Assembly (NCBI RefSeq): GCF_000092205.1
Contig: NC_014216.1
Location: forward strand, 248,001-312,000
Source of the DNA: Desulfurivibrio alkaliphilus AHT 2
GTDB taxonomy: Bacteria; Desulfobacterota; Desulfobulbia; Desulfobulbales; Desulfurivibrionaceae
Length of the DNA stretch: 64,000 bases
Direction of reading: 5' to 3'
Shown here: positions 1 to 9,349 of the stretch, piece after piece
Layout: each line of letters starts with the position of its first letter
Position numbering within the stretch: position 1 is the stretch's first letter
Position numbers and translations under genes: made by a program
The notes under the pieces: model-generated
What the model was told of the DNA's origin: nothing
What the model saw: only the letters and a program-made list of their open reading frames with translations
Databases searched by the model: none

Positions 1-27
1 TCCGTGATCAGTATAGGGTTGCGCTTT

Positions 28-1383
28 CTACCGGAGTAAGTGGCGCAGGGCCTGTAGCGGCGCTGGTCGGTCGTTGATGGTCAACTCGCCATTCTGATAG
101 CGCAACTGGAAACTGACCTGATTGCTGTCCGGGTCGCTGTTCAGGTAGCCCCGCTGGTGCAGGCCGGCCAGCGGATCGGAGGACTTGGTTACGGCCTGGT
201 CGGCGGTGGTGCTGTCTTCTGCGCTGCTCTCTGCCGGGGCTTGCCGCCAGAGCTGATAATCACTGGACAACGCCGTCAGCAGGCGCTCGGGGGCGTTCGC
301 CTCGATGTTCAGTTGCAGCCCGGAAAGCAGCATAATGGGATGAAATGGGCGGCCATTTGCCCGGTGGCGGTAGGCCATATGCAGGCGGGCTTCAGCCTCG
401 CCGTGGGGAGTGGCCAGTTGCAGCGGGTTTATTTCCACGGCCGGGGATTTGGCCAGCAGCCGAGCCAGGGTTTCCACCATGTTTTGCGCCGTAGCCGGCG
501 GCATCTGGCTGCCGTTGGGACCCAGCAGCAGCCGCTGCCACCAGGGGGTCAGGCGTAGCATGTCGCCGGCAGCCTGCCGGTCTAAATTGTGCCAGTGCAG
601 GGCCAGGCGCAGGGGGCCATATTGCTCCCCGGCGCTGTTGATGGCGGCCAGTTCCAACCGTTGCTGCGCCTGCAGGGTGATCCCGTCCTGGTCGTCGCGT
701 TGTTGCTGATAGCCGAAATCAAGCTCTACCCCTTTCAGTTCCAGCACCCGGGCGGTGGTCTCAGACCCGGCCGGCCCGGCCAGGGTAAGTCCGGCAGTAC
801 TCAACTTTCCTTCCAGTTTTTCTAGATTAACCGGCACAACCAGCTCACCGGCCAGTTCTTGCCAGATCAGGGTCAAGCCGTGGGTGTCCGGGTCCTGCTG
901 TTGGCCGGCGGCCAGCCGAAACCGGCTCCTGATCAGGCCGCCAAAGGTTACGATGGTATGGGCCTGCAACAGTTCCTCCCGGCCGGTTCCGGCGGGTGAT
1001 AACAGCCGGGAGTTGATCGCTGCCAGCAAGGGGCGCAGGCTTGGCCTTGGCGACTGGGCGGAGAAGCCCCAGAGCAGGGGCAGGGGGCCGTGCTGGAGGT
1101 GGTGCACCATTTGCTGTGCCTCCTCCTCTAGTTGCTCGGCCGCTGCCGGCGGCTGCTGCTGGTGCAGGCGGGTAACCGCTTGCGCGGTGAAAAGGTGGCG
1201 CTGGTAACTCACCAGTTCCAGCTGGAACCGGTGCTGGTCGTTGAGTCTGGCCACACTCCGGGCGAAATGTTGTTCCGCCTGCAGGCCGATAAAATAGGCG
1301 GCGGCAGCAATCGCCAGCAAAGCGGCGCCGGCGATCAGCGGTAGCCACAGTCGCAGCAGCTTTTTGGGTTTGGGAGCGGGCAT
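28..1383 (-). CDS. DUF945 (YdgA-like) family protein
   Basis: The product is about 451 residues with one N-terminal membrane segment (LWLPLIAGAALLAIAAAAYF), followed by a long region predicted to lie outside the cytoplasm. The segment HRFQLELVSYQRHLFTAQA after the anchor is typical of the DUF945/YdgA family, whose function is not well defined. The frame is open to a GTG at 1431 that overlaps the upstream stop (GTGA) but has no Shine-Dalgarno. I prefer ATG 1383, which has AGGA about ten bases upstream. It is probably co-transcribed with the kinase gene before it. Confidence 0.7.
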   Translation of the reverse strand: MPAPKPKKLLRLWLPLIAGAALLAIAAAAYFIGLQAEQHFARSVARLNDQHRFQLELVSYQRHLFTAQAVTRLHQQQPPAAAEQLEEEAQQMVHHLQHGPLPLLWGFSAQSPRPSLRPLLAAINSRLLSPAGTGREELLQAHTIVTFGGLIRSRFRLAAGQQQDPDTHGLTLIWQELAGELVVPVNLEKLEGKLSTAGLTLAGPAGSETTARVLELKGVELDFGYQQQRDDQDGITLQAQQRLELAAINSAGEQYGPLRLALHWHNLDRQAAGDMLRLTPWWQRLLLGPNGSQMPPATAQNMVETLARLLAKSPAVEINPLQLATPHGEAEARLHMAYRHRANGRPFHPIMLLSGLQLNIEANAPERLLTALSSDYQLWRQAPAESSAEDSTTADQAVTKSSDPLAGLHQRGYLNSDPDSNQVSFQLRYQNGELTINDRPAPLQALRHLLR

Positions 1384-1427
1384 CTGGGTGTCCTGCCGAC
1401 AGTCAGTCTGGTTCCCGGTTAACAGTT

Positions 1428-2555
1428 TCACCAGGTAAGTTCATTGATGATCAACCGTAGCAACTCTTCCTGGTCCTCGATGGAGGCGGTCAACCGGAAC
1501 TGGGTCAGGGCCCGGTGCAGGTTATGTTCCGGGTCGGTGACCTTGAAGTAACGGTTGCCGTCCAGGTAGTCACTGAAAAAGCGAATTCCCAGCTCGAAGC
1601 TGATTAGCCTGGCGGCATCGTAAAAATAAGAAAAATCACTGTAGGTAAGCAAGGCCCGCATCTCTTCCAGGTAGCCGGTTAGCAAAGCCCGGGCCAGGTC
1701 CAGGTCGAACTCAACCTCATCGGGGTTGGCGGGATTTTCGCCGGCCCGGTTGCAGCAGGAGCGCAGGCAGTCTCCCACATCGTATTGGGTCAGGCCTGGT
1801 TTGACGGTGTCCAGGTCGATGAGGGCCAGGGGGTGGTCGCTGTATTGGGCGAAAAGAATGTTGGCCAGTTTGGGGTCGCCGTGGATCACCCGTTCCGGCA
1901 GGATCCCTCGCGCCCGGGCCTGTTCCAGGACGGCGGCGGTATGGCGGCGGCGCTCGATGAAATCGTGGCAGAAGGAGATCTCGGCTTTGGGGCCGCCCGC
2001 CCCGGAACCGTGGTAAGCGGCCGCCAGCTGATCGTAGGCGCGCAGTGCGCAAGGGGTAACGTGCAGGGTAGGCAAAGGGTCGTACAGTTCGGCGGGGGGG
2101 AAATCGTTGACCAGGGCCTGGAAACGTCCCAGGGCCAGACCCGCGCCCTGGGCCTGGGCCTCCGAGGTTATCCGGGGCAGCACCCGGCTTTCCCCGATGA
2201 AGTTCAGGGCTCGCCAGCAATCGTTTTCCCGGTCGTAACAACAGTCTGCGCCTTCCCTGGTGGGCAGCAGATGGAGGATCGGCTGGCCGGGGGCCAGCTT
2301 GGTGGTCCTGGCCTTGTTGCTCAGGTGGGAGCTGATCCGGCGGATATTGTCCAGCAGCTTGGTCGGCTGGGGGAAAACCTCCGGGTTGAGCCGTTGCAGC
2401 AGAAAATCCTCGCCGGCCCGGCAACGAATCAGGTAAGTGTCGTTGATCAGCCCGGTGCCGTAGGGCTCTGCCGAGATGATATTTTCCGGCTCTGTGAAAA
2501 AGGCGGCAACCGCGGCGGCGCTGGGTTCTGGTTTGGTGACTGATTCGGTATTCAC
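1428..2555 (-). CDS. APH-family phosphotransferase, N-acetylhexosamine 1-kinase (NahK)-like
   Basis: This 375-residue protein has the aminoglycoside phosphotransferase/choline kinase fold. The N-terminal YGTGLINDTYLI is the nucleotide-loop region seen in NahK-type sugar kinases. HGDPKLANILF (catalytic loop, HGD-x4-N) and LIDLDT (metal-binding Asp) are intact near residues 220-250. The family phosphorylates small hydroxylated substrates; N-acetylhexosamine is the best guess from the N-terminal motif, but other sugars are possible. The start is GTG 2555 with no clear ribosome binding site. The 3' end overlaps the open frame of the DUF945 gene, so the two are likely one transcript. Confidence 0.75.
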   Translation of the reverse strand: MNTESVTKPEPSAAAVAAFFTEPENIISAEPYGTGLINDTYLIRCRAGEDFLLQRLNPEVFPQPTKLLDNIRRISSHLSNKARTTKLAPGQPILHLLPTREGADCCYDRENDCWRALNFIGESRVLPRITSEAQAQGAGLALGRFQALVNDFPPAELYDPLPTLHVTPCALRAYDQLAAAYHGSGAGGPKAEISFCHDFIERRRHTAAVLEQARARGILPERVIHGDPKLANILFAQYSDHPLALIDLDTVKPGLTQYDVGDCLRSCCNRAGENPANPDEVEFDLDLARALLTGYLEEMRALLTYSDFSYFYDAARLISFELGIRFFSDYLDGNRYFKVTDPEHNLHRALTQFRLTASIEDQEELLRLIINELTW

Positions 2556-3222
2556 GATTATTTCTGCTTAACTTGTTGGCCTGGGCTTGTCAAGCTCGAG
2601 CCATTCTCGCGCTGGACAGCCCAGGGCCTTTGATGATTTGACGTTCTTCGGCGGTTCAAGAAAAAAGGGTGGCCTGCCGATACGACGAGCAATAGTGGGC
2701 GCTGGTGCCTTGAGGTGTTTTAAATCGGGGGAGAGCCTGATGTTGTGTTGGGAAATAGATGGACGAAAACAGTGGCTTTGCCGGGAATGCACCCGGATGA
2801 ACACCCATGTTTTTTTGCATTCCCAGGTCCGGTTGCTGACCGTGTCGGAAGATAACGGGCGGTTATGCACCAGTTGCGGCCGGGGTGATGGGCCGTCGGC
2901 GGGGCCGTTGCCGGAGTCAAACATAGCCACGGCAGGTTTTTCCTGGTTGCCGGAACGACCCAGGTTGCCGGGGCCCAAGGAGATCTGGTGGCAGTGCCGG
3001 CGGTTGGCTCTGGGGGTGGTGGCGTTGCTGCCGAGCCGGGCTTTGCCCGATGGCCGGCGCCGGGCCTTGCGGCGTGCCAAGTAACTAAAATTGTCGGCGT
3101 CGCAAAAAGCCGCGCCGCCGACTGGGCACGCTTTGTAACTAATTGTTTTCGCGTTACCGACCAACTCGTTTGGCGGGTTTTTGCGAGGCCATCAAAATTA
3201 AGCCACCGTTTGCCGCAAACCG
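2556..3222. other. 667-bp intergenic region, possibly gene remnants
   Basis: This gap separates two minus-strand transcription units. Open frames exist on both strands, but only the plus-strand frame from 2740 has protein-like features. A GC-rich inverted repeat (GTCGGCG...CGCCGAC) lies around 3090-3122. No RNA gene is recognisable. The region may hold a decayed gene or mobile element, which I could not identify. Confidence 0.3.
2740..3084 (+). CDS. Possible small cysteine-rich protein, unrecognised
   Basis: The 114-residue frame starts at ATG 2740 behind GGGGGAGAG. The first half holds two Cys pairs (LCRECT and LCTSCG) about 30 residues apart, like a zinc ribbon. The second half is Pro/Arg/Ala-rich and reads like translated GC-rich non-coding DNA. 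It could be a truncated zinc-ribbon gene or chance. It is divergent from both neighbours and no family is recognised. Confidence 0.25.
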   Translation: MLCWEIDGRKQWLCRECTRMNTHVFLHSQVRLLTVSEDNGRLCTSCGRGDGPSAGPLPESNIATAGFSWLPERPRLPGPKEIWWQCRRLALGVVALLPSRALPDGRRRALRRAK

Positions 3223-4863
3223 TTAAGACTTGGGTTGCAGGGAGAAAGTAACCGTTAAATGGCGTCCCTGGTCCCGCCATTGCACGGCGTTGGCCAGGGT
3301 TTTAATGATAAAAATTCCCCGTCCGCATTCGGCGACCTTCCGCTCTCCTTCAGTGGGATCGGGCAGGTTGTGGTAGTTGAAGCCCGCGCCCTGGTCCAGC
3401 ACCTCGAAGGTGAAGTTGTGGTTGAAGCACCAGCGGAAGATAATGGGTTGATGCTGGTTACCACGGTTGCCGTGTTTCCAGGCATTGATAATGGCCTCGG
3501 CCAGGGCCATGTGGATATTGACCTCCAGCGGCCCGAAGCCCTGCTGGCTGATGACCTCCTTGATCCGGTTCCAGCAGCTTTCCACTACTTCATCGATGTC
3601 ACGGAAATTATTTGGCAAAAGCGTGACCTCGCCGGCAAGCTTGGCCTGTTCCTCGGGAGAGGGAAAAGCCGGGTTGCCGTAGCGGCCGGTATACTGCATG
3701 GCCAGCAAGGTAACATCGTCGGCGAAACGGATTTGATTGGAAAATCTCAGCACTTTTTTAACCAGTTGGTCCATGTCCTCCTCATCGGTCGGGAAATCCA
3801 GTTGGTTAAGCATTGCCAGCAGTCCTTCACTGCCCAGCATTTCTTCCTGCTGATTGCTTGCCTCAATCAGCCCGTCGGTATAAAACAGCAGGCCGTCGCC
3901 GGGTTCCAGCGGCAGGAAAGTGACCTCGTAGACGTGATCCTCAACCAATCCCAGCGGCAGGCTGGAGAGCCTGATCTGCCGGCCCTGGCCACCACGGTGG
4001 AGGATAAAGGACGGACTGCCGGCGGCGCACAAAGCCAGTGCTTCGGCCCGCAGGTCGATGATGCCGAACAGCCCGGTGGCAAATGATTCCCCGTCGCGCA
4101 CCAGGGAGCAGAGATTACGGTTTAGCGAGCTGACAAAAGTAGCTGGCCGGTCGATAAACCGGCGATTGTTTTCCCACAGGGAATGCAGGTGCATGGCGTA
4201 CAATCCGGCCGCCGTGCCGTGGCCCATGACGTCGGCAATGCAGAAGGCGTAGCGGTGCTCGTCGAGCCTTTCCATGGTGTAATAGTCGCCGCCCAGTACA
4301 CCGTGGGGCAGGTATTTGACCGCCAGGTTCAACCCCGGGGTCTCCCCGGTGGGGAGTTGCATGGAGAGGCTTTGAATCTTGCGGGCTCGTTCCTGGTCGT
4401 GGATTTGCGCCGAATAATCGCGAAAAACCTCCACCCCGCCAATGACCTTGCCCTGCCCGTCGACAATGGGGGAAACGTTGACCATCACCGGCACCCGGCG
4501 CCCGCTTTTGTCCTGGGCGAAAACCAGGGATGGAGCCTCCGAGGCCCGGCCGGTGCGCATGGCCCGGTGCAGGGGGCAGTACTCCTCGCCGCACAGGCGG
4601 TGACCGTCCTTGTCCACATGGCACAGGATATTGTCGTAGCAGCTTTTCCCCAGCACCTCTTCGGCCCGCCAGCCGGTGATTCTTTCCGCCGCCTGGTTCC
4701 AGTAAACAATCCTCCGTTGGCGATCGGTGACGTAAACCCCGTCGCTGATCGCCTGCAGGATTTGGGGCGCCGAGTAGGTCAGCGACGATTCACCACCGCT
4801 GCTCAGGTAACCCGGGCGCTTCTCTGTGGGATGCTCAATGTTGTCTAAAATCATTTTGTTCAT
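3223..4863 (-). CDS. PAS - SpoIIE/RsbU phosphatase - HATPase (RsbW-like) fusion protein
   Basis: This is a 546-residue cytoplasmic regulator. An N-terminal PAS domain (about 30-155; GVYVTDRQRRIVYWNQAAERITGW) is followed by a PP2C-type SpoIIE phosphatase (about 185-385; GGDYYTMERL, CIADVMGHG and FYTDGLIEA carry the metal-binding Asp residues). It ends in a GHKL ATPase of the RsbW type (about 410-545; AEAIINAWKHGN, DQGAGFN, GRGIFIIKTLA). RsbU phosphatases dephosphorylate STAS proteins and RsbW kinases phosphorylate them, so one chain carries both opposing activities of a partner switch. The gene starts 15 bases after the GGDEF-EAL stop, so the two form an operon. A candidate STAS partner is encoded at 27078-27389. 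Confidence 0.9.
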   Translation of the reverse strand: MNKMILDNIEHPTEKRPGYLSSGGESSLTYSAPQILQAISDGVYVTDRQRRIVYWNQAAERITGWRAEEVLGKSCYDNILCHVDKDGHRLCGEEYCPLHRAMRTGRASEAPSLVFAQDKSGRRVPVMVNVSPIVDGQGKVIGGVEVFRDYSAQIHDQERARKIQSLSMQLPTGETPGLNLAVKYLPHGVLGGDYYTMERLDEHRYAFCIADVMGHGTAAGLYAMHLHSLWENNRRFIDRPATFVSSLNRNLCSLVRDGESFATGLFGIIDLRAEALALCAAGSPSFILHRGGQGRQIRLSSLPLGLVEDHVYEVTFLPLEPGDGLLFYTDGLIEASNQQEEMLGSEGLLAMLNQLDFPTDEEDMDQLVKKVLRFSNQIRFADDVTLLAMQYTGRYGNPAFPSPEEQAKLAGEVTLLPNNFRDIDEVVESCWNRIKEVISQQGFGPLEVNIHMALAEAIINAWKHGNRGNQHQPIIFRWCFNHNFTFEVLDQGAGFNYHNLPDPTEGERKVAECGRGIFIIKTLANAVQWRDQGRHLTVTFSLQPKS

Positions 4864-4878
4864 GGCGCAATTTCTGCT

Positions 4879-7527
4879 TTACTGCTGGTCTGCCGGCCGG
4901 GCCGGGAGTTTGCTGAAGCCGATGGCCGGCCGGCCGATATAATACCCCTGGCCGTAGTCCACGCCAAGGTCCCGGCAGGCGTTGATGATCTTTTCATCTT
5001 CGACATATTCGGCCACGGTTTTGATCCCCAGCTCCCGGGCCAGGGTTACAATACTTTTGGTATAGGCCATATAGTCACGATCATCAAGGATATTACGAAT
5101 AAAATCACCCTCGATTTTCAGAAAATCGATGGGGAAAAGCTTTAAATACTTGAAGGAAGAGTAACCGGAACCGAAATCGTCCACCGCGAAGCGGTAACCT
5201 TCGGCCTTCATCATGGTGACGAATTTTTTCAGCATGGCCACATTGCGGATGGTGTCCCGTTCGGTGACTTCAAAAATCACCCGGTGCGGATCAATGTTGT
5301 ACTCCTGGCTCAACTTCTGAATTTTGGGAAAGAACTCGGGGAAAATAAATGATTTTGGCGAGAGGTTGATGAACAGCCGGCCCTGGTAATTTTGTTTTGC
5401 CACCACGGCAAAAGTTTTTTCCATCAGCAGGTGATCCAGCTTGTGCAGCAGGCCGATCCGGCCCGCTGCCTGGATAAAGTCCGAAGCGGCAATCATGCTG
5501 CCGTCGTCGGCGGGAATCCGCATCAGCACTTCATGGGCTTCCACCTCGCCGGTGGCCAGGTCGAGAATGGGCTGGAAGTAGGGAATAATGCTTTTTTCTT
5601 CCAGGGCCTGGTAAACCCGGAAGTTGGTCTTGCTTTCCTCTTTGAAAATCTCGGTTATTTCCGCTTCCTCAGGTTCGGCGATGGCATTTTTGCCCTCGCC
5701 CTTGACCTTATACATCATATTGTCGGCCACCAGAAAAAGGTCCTTGGCGCTTTTCCCGTGCTCCGGGAACATGGCAATACCCAGCGACACCGTGGCCTGC
5801 ACCTTGATGCCTTCCGCGGTGAGCACGCTCATGCCGGAAATCGCTTTGACGATCCGCTCGGCGACACTTATCGTCTGTTCCCGGGTGGTTGTCGGCAGCA
5901 GCACGGTGAACTCGTCGCCGCCGTAGCGGGCGATGAAGTCACCGTCCCTGACCGCTTGGCGCAGGGCCTCGGCCAACTGCTGGAGGAAGAGATCGCCAAA
6001 GGCGTGCCCGTAGCGGTCGTTGATGGTCTTGAAGTTGTCGATATCGATGACCATCAGCGAAAAGCTGTAATCATGGCGCTGGGCCCGGCCCACCTCGTAG
6101 CCGAGCAGTTCCCAGAACATCCGCTGGTTGTGCAGCTGGGTGATGGGATCGCGGGTGGCGTAGTATTCCAGATCCTTGGTGTACTTGTAGATGGCCTTCA
6201 CCGAACCCACCAGGTTGAGCAGGGTGGCGAGCACGCTGTCCAGCACGATGTGGTAGATGGAATCCATCACCATGTTGGACTGCACACCGATGCCGACGAT
6301 GCCGCCCACCTTGGGGGCATCAAGAAAAAGTGACTTGGTGCGCAGTTCAATGTCCTTGAGACTCAGACTCTTGGGCAGAGGGACGGGGGAGCCGCAATCG
6401 TGATGGACGATTCTTACCGCCGGGGAATCGCTGGCCAGTTGGAACTGGTTGTAAATCTGCCCTTGCACCAGCTTTTCCAGTTCGTTGCGGGTTTCATAGG
6501 AGGGGGTGGCGCGCCAGAAGACGTCCAACTCGTATTCGTTTTCCCCTTCCTGAAAAAAGGCCAGTAGGGCGTAGGTGTCCAGGATGTTGTTGATGTCCAG
6601 CAGGAGCTCTTTCACGAACAGTTGCCAGTCCTGGACCACGTTGGAGGTGATGATGAATTTATTTAAAATCTTGATTTCAAATTCCAGGATATCCTTGTCC
6701 ACCGCCACATCATGCAAGCGTTCGGCCAGTTCTCCCACTGCCTGAAAGGCCTCGTTCAGCTCGGAAAAACCTACCTCAGCCCGGCTCAGCCGGGAGATGG
6801 CCGGCAGATCGGTGACGGTTTTGATCTCTTGGGTTTTGCGCCGGAAATCTTCCACCGTGGAGCTGACCCGGTTGATCACCAGGGTGGTGATGCCCACCAC
6901 CAGGGCAACGGCCAGGCCGCCGTAGAAAACAAAGACCCAGAGGTAGTCACTGCGCATCCGGGCCACCATGTCCCGGATGCTCTGTTTTACTTCCACGATA
7001 CCCAGTACCGAGCCTATTTCCGCGTTGGGATGGCAGGTCAGGCAGGCCTGGTCTTCCACCGTCAGGGCATATAGATGCCTGGTGGAGGTGTGGTTTTCGA
7101 TGGTAAACTTGCGGCCGTAACCGGGAGCCAGGGCCTTTTCGGTGGCCTGGAAAGGAATGCGCTGCTCGATTTCGCCGTAAATTTCACTGACCAGCGGGCT
7201 GCGGTAAACTTCGATTTGATAAGGGGTGTCGCGATGGGCGGCCTTGATCTCGTCAAGTACCGTTTCCAGCTGTTCTCGGCTGATGCCGTGCGGCATCAGG
7301 TTGTTGATAATGGTGTAAGTCTGGGCGGCAATCCCTTCGGCGGCGGCCTGGGCCTGCTGGCTCAACAGGCGGTCGTAAAAATAGGTGGCGGTACCCAGAA
7401 CCATCAGGAAAATCGCCAGGGTCACCCCGATAAAGCGGGAGAAGAGAAAGGCGCGCAGAGAACTGCTGAAGGGCCGGACAATAATTTCATGCAGAAACCT
7501 GTATCGGGCCAGAATTTTTTCCACCAT
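4879..7527 (-). CDS. GGDEF-EAL protein with CxxCH-containing periplasmic sensor
   Basis: The product is about 882 residues. The start is ATG 7527 (GGAG about 12 bases upstream); the frame is open to 7740 but that extension is not protein-like. Two membrane helices (near 28-50 and 195-220) flank a periplasmic sensor of the Tll0287/DUF3365 type with one CLTCH motif, a covalent heme-binding site. A middle region leads to a GGDEF domain (RYGGDEF, with inhibitory RxxD site RDGD upstream). The C-terminal EAL domain has EVL in place of EAL but keeps the Mg/catalytic residues (NLSPKSF, EVTERD, DDFGSGYSS, LKIEGDF, VAEYVED). Both c-di-GMP synthesis and breakdown look possible, perhaps gated by redox state or a heme ligand. 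Confidence 0.9.
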   Translation of the reverse strand: MVEKILARYRFLHEIIVRPFSSSLRAFLFSRFIGVTLAIFLMVLGTATYFYDRLLSQQAQAAAEGIAAQTYTIINNLMPHGISREQLETVLDEIKAAHRDTPYQIEVYRSPLVSEIYGEIEQRIPFQATEKALAPGYGRKFTIENHTSTRHLYALTVEDQACLTCHPNAEIGSVLGIVEVKQSIRDMVARMRSDYLWVFVFYGGLAVALVVGITTLVINRVSSTVEDFRRKTQEIKTVTDLPAISRLSRAEVGFSELNEAFQAVGELAERLHDVAVDKDILEFEIKILNKFIITSNVVQDWQLFVKELLLDINNILDTYALLAFFQEGENEYELDVFWRATPSYETRNELEKLVQGQIYNQFQLASDSPAVRIVHHDCGSPVPLPKSLSLKDIELRTKSLFLDAPKVGGIVGIGVQSNMVMDSIYHIVLDSVLATLLNLVGSVKAIYKYTKDLEYYATRDPITQLHNQRMFWELLGYEVGRAQRHDYSFSLMVIDIDNFKTINDRYGHAFGDLFLQQLAEALRQAVRDGDFIARYGGDEFTVLLPTTTREQTISVAERIVKAISGMSVLTAEGIKVQATVSLGIAMFPEHGKSAKDLFLVADNMMYKVKGEGKNAIAEPEEAEITEIFKEESKTNFRVYQALEEKSIIPYFQPILDLATGEVEAHEVLMRIPADDGSMIAASDFIQAAGRIGLLHKLDHLLMEKTFAVVAKQNYQGRLFINLSPKSFIFPEFFPKIQKLSQEYNIDPHRVIFEVTERDTIRNVAMLKKFVTMMKAEGYRFAVDDFGSGYSSFKYLKLFPIDFLKIEGDFIRNILDDRDYMAYTKSIVTLARELGIKTVAEYVEDEKIINACRDLGVDYGQGYYIGRPAIGFSKLPARPADQQ

Positions 7528-8014
7528 GGTAAATAAAACTCCAGGAGCCGGGTCGTTTCGTTCGCCGGCGGGGTTGCAGATTGATGTAAAAAATGTGTAA
7601 AGATAATTATTGTAAACAAGAAGTTGTCGGCGCAATGTGGTCTTTGTGCGTCTTTTGGTCAAGTGTTTTTTTAAAAAACACCGCCTTCCGGTGAGTCGCA
7701 AAGGGCAGGTGATAAATTTAAGTTTTCCGGCTGTTAACAATTGGGCACTGCTTACAACGCAATATCGTTATCGGCACTAATTGTTTTGGCGCTATCATTA
7801 GTAACTGGAAAAAAGTTAAATTGACGATTTGTCCGGCCGGCGGTTTTCCGCTATGCTGTTCCCTGGTTGCAAGACCAAACCTGCGGCACGGCTGTTCGCT
7901 TACGTCCCATTATACCGGTGGGTTAGTACCCCTGGTGAACGGTTACACCAGGGATGGTTGCCGGGTTATGGTCGAAGTGTTTGGTTGCAGGGGAAGGGTG
8001 CGGGAGCATGAAAC
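7528..8014. other. Divergent intergenic region before hypA
   Basis: The 487-bp region separates the minus-strand GGDEF-EAL gene from the plus-strand hyp cluster and should hold both promoters. AT-rich stretches lie at 7590-7680 and 7740-7830, with TTGACG at about 7822, but no convincing spaced -35/-10 pair and no -24/-12 sigma-54 site was found. The right part is filled by a half copy of palindromic repeat A, so the hypA leader runs through that element. Confidence 0.4.
7871..7946 (+). repeat. Family A palindromic repeat, 3' half only
   Basis: This stretch matches the right half of the 153-bp family A element: AACCTGCGGCACGGCTGTTC, then the CGCTTAC arm, then a tail ending in GGTTAGTACCCCTGGTGAAC. 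The left arm is missing. It lies about 70 bases upstream of hypA. Confidence 0.75.
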
Positions 8015-8353
8015 ATGCATGAAATGTCGCTGGCCATCAATATCGTTGCCTTGGCCGAGGCCGAATGCCGGGCCGCCGGCGCGGGGCGGATCAGGCGGGT
8101 TGAGGTGGAGGTGGGGGGGCTGGCGGGAGTCATGCCCGAGGCCCTGCGCTTTTGTTTTGCCGCTGCCTGCCGGGAGACCATGGCCGAGGGGGCGGAGCTT
8201 GAGATAATCGTCGTGGACGGGCAGGGCGAGTGTGCCAGTTGCCGGCGCCCGGCTCCCATGGCCGAACATTTTGCCCTTTGCCCGGCCTGCGGGGGGCTGA
8301 TGCGCCCCCTGCAGGGGCAGGAGTTGCGGCTGGCGGCGATTGAGGTTGATTAA
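8015..8353 (+). CDS. hypA: Hydrogenase nickel incorporation protein HypA
   Basis: HypA is a 112-residue metallochaperone that delivers nickel, with HypB, to the large subunit of [NiFe]-hydrogenase. The N-terminal MHEMSLAINIV supplies the conserved nickel ligands (Met1, His2, Glu3). The C-terminal half has the zinc site as two CxxC pairs (CASCRR, CPACGG). The length is normal for the family. The ATG follows GGGAG. It is the first gene of the hyp cluster, 99 bp before hypB. Confidence 0.95.
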   Translation: MHEMSLAINIVALAEAECRAAGAGRIRRVEVEVGGLAGVMPEALRFCFAAACRETMAEGAELEIIVVDGQGECASCRRPAPMAEHFALCPACGGLMRPLQGQELRLAAIEVD

Positions 8354-8452
8354 GCGGCGGACCCTGGAGGATGGCTTGGGCAGCGTAAGCCTTCGCCAGG
8401 ACCAATAATTTATGAAAAAACGGGATATTGGATAGAGAGAGGCTGGTGGGTT

Positions 8453-9280
8453 ATGTGTGATGACTGCGGTTGTGGGCCGGGGGCGGAAGGGGTCAGCTAT
8501 ACCCTGGCCGGGAAAAAAGCGGGGCCGGGCACCCGGCATGGGGCCGGGCACCATCACCACCACGGCCGGCAGGACGGCGGCGGGGCGGATGATGGGGCGG
8601 CGGCCGGGCGCCGCCTGCAGGTGGCCCGGGATGTGCTGGCTTACAACAACCAGCAGGCGGAGCATAACCGGCAGCATTTCAAGGCCTGCCGGGTCCTGGC
8701 CTTAAACCTGGTCAGCTCCCCCGGCTCCGGTAAAACCACCCTGCTTGAGCAGACCATCCGGCGCCTGGGAGGTGCCCGTCCGGTGGCGGTGATCGAGGGC
8801 GACCAGCAGACCCTGCTGGATGCCGAGCGGATTGAAAAAACCGGGGTGCCGGTGGTGCAGGTCAACACCGGTGCCGGCTGCCATCTCGATGCGGCCATGG
8901 TCCACCGGGCCCTGCACGAGCTGGAATTGGCCGATGACTCCCTGCTGTTCATCGAAAATGTCGGCAACCTGGTCTGCCCGGCCATGTTTGACTTGGGCGA
9001 GGCGGCCAAGGTGGTGATTATCAGTGTCACCGAAGGGGAGGACAAGCCCCTCAAGTATCCGGCCATGTTTGCCGCCGCCAGGTTGTGTTTGATCAACAAG
9101 ATCGACCTGCTGCCCCATCTTGATTTTGACCTGGCCAAATGCCGCGAGTATGCCCGCCGGGTCAACCCGGATCTGCAGTTTATTGCCATTTCCGCCCGCA
9201 GCGGAGAGGGAATGGAGGAATGGCTGGCGGCGTTGGCAAACCTGGCGGCAACGGACCCGGAGGGAGCTCGTGCGGGCTGA
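8453..9280 (+). CDS. hypB: Hydrogenase nickel incorporation GTPase HypB
   Basis: HypB is a 275-residue SIMIBI-class GTPase that drives nickel transfer during hydrogenase maturation. The N-terminal CGCGPG is the high-affinity metal motif. A short His run (GHHHHHG, about residues 33-38) could store nickel. The GTPase core shows the P-loop [28 protein letters not shown] and the NKIDLL guanine-specificity motif. Start ATG 8453 leads straight into the CGCGPG motif. hypF follows 69 bp later. Confidence 0.95.
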   Translation: MCDDCGCGPGAEGVSYTLAGKKAGPGTRHGAGHHHHHGRQDGGGADDGAAAGRRLQVARDVLAYNNQQAEHNRQHFKACRVLALNLVSSPGSGKTTLLEQTIRRLGGARPVAVIEGDQQTLLDAERIEKTGVPVVQVNTGAGCHLDAAMVHRALHELELADDSLLFIENVGNLVCPAMFDLGEAAKVVIISVTEGEDKPLKYPAMFAAARLCLINKIDLLPHLDFDLAKCREYARRVNPDLQFIAISARSGEGMEEWLAALANLAATDPEGARAG

Positions 9281-9349
9281 AGCCTTGCACCGGTGCCGCT
9301 TGGCAGTGGTGGCCCGGAGGTGGCAGCTGCTGTTGCCGGGGAGCGGTGT

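Noticed and set aside
2568-3280. Two long minus-strand open frames in the 2.6-3.2 kb gap
   Set aside because: They overlap each other, have no good starts, and their composition is that of GC-rich non-coding sequence with no family motif.
7740-8014. Sigma-54 promoter upstream of hypA
   Set aside because: GGCAC at about 7774 has no GC dinucleotide at the required spacing, and no other GG-N10-GC match was convincing.
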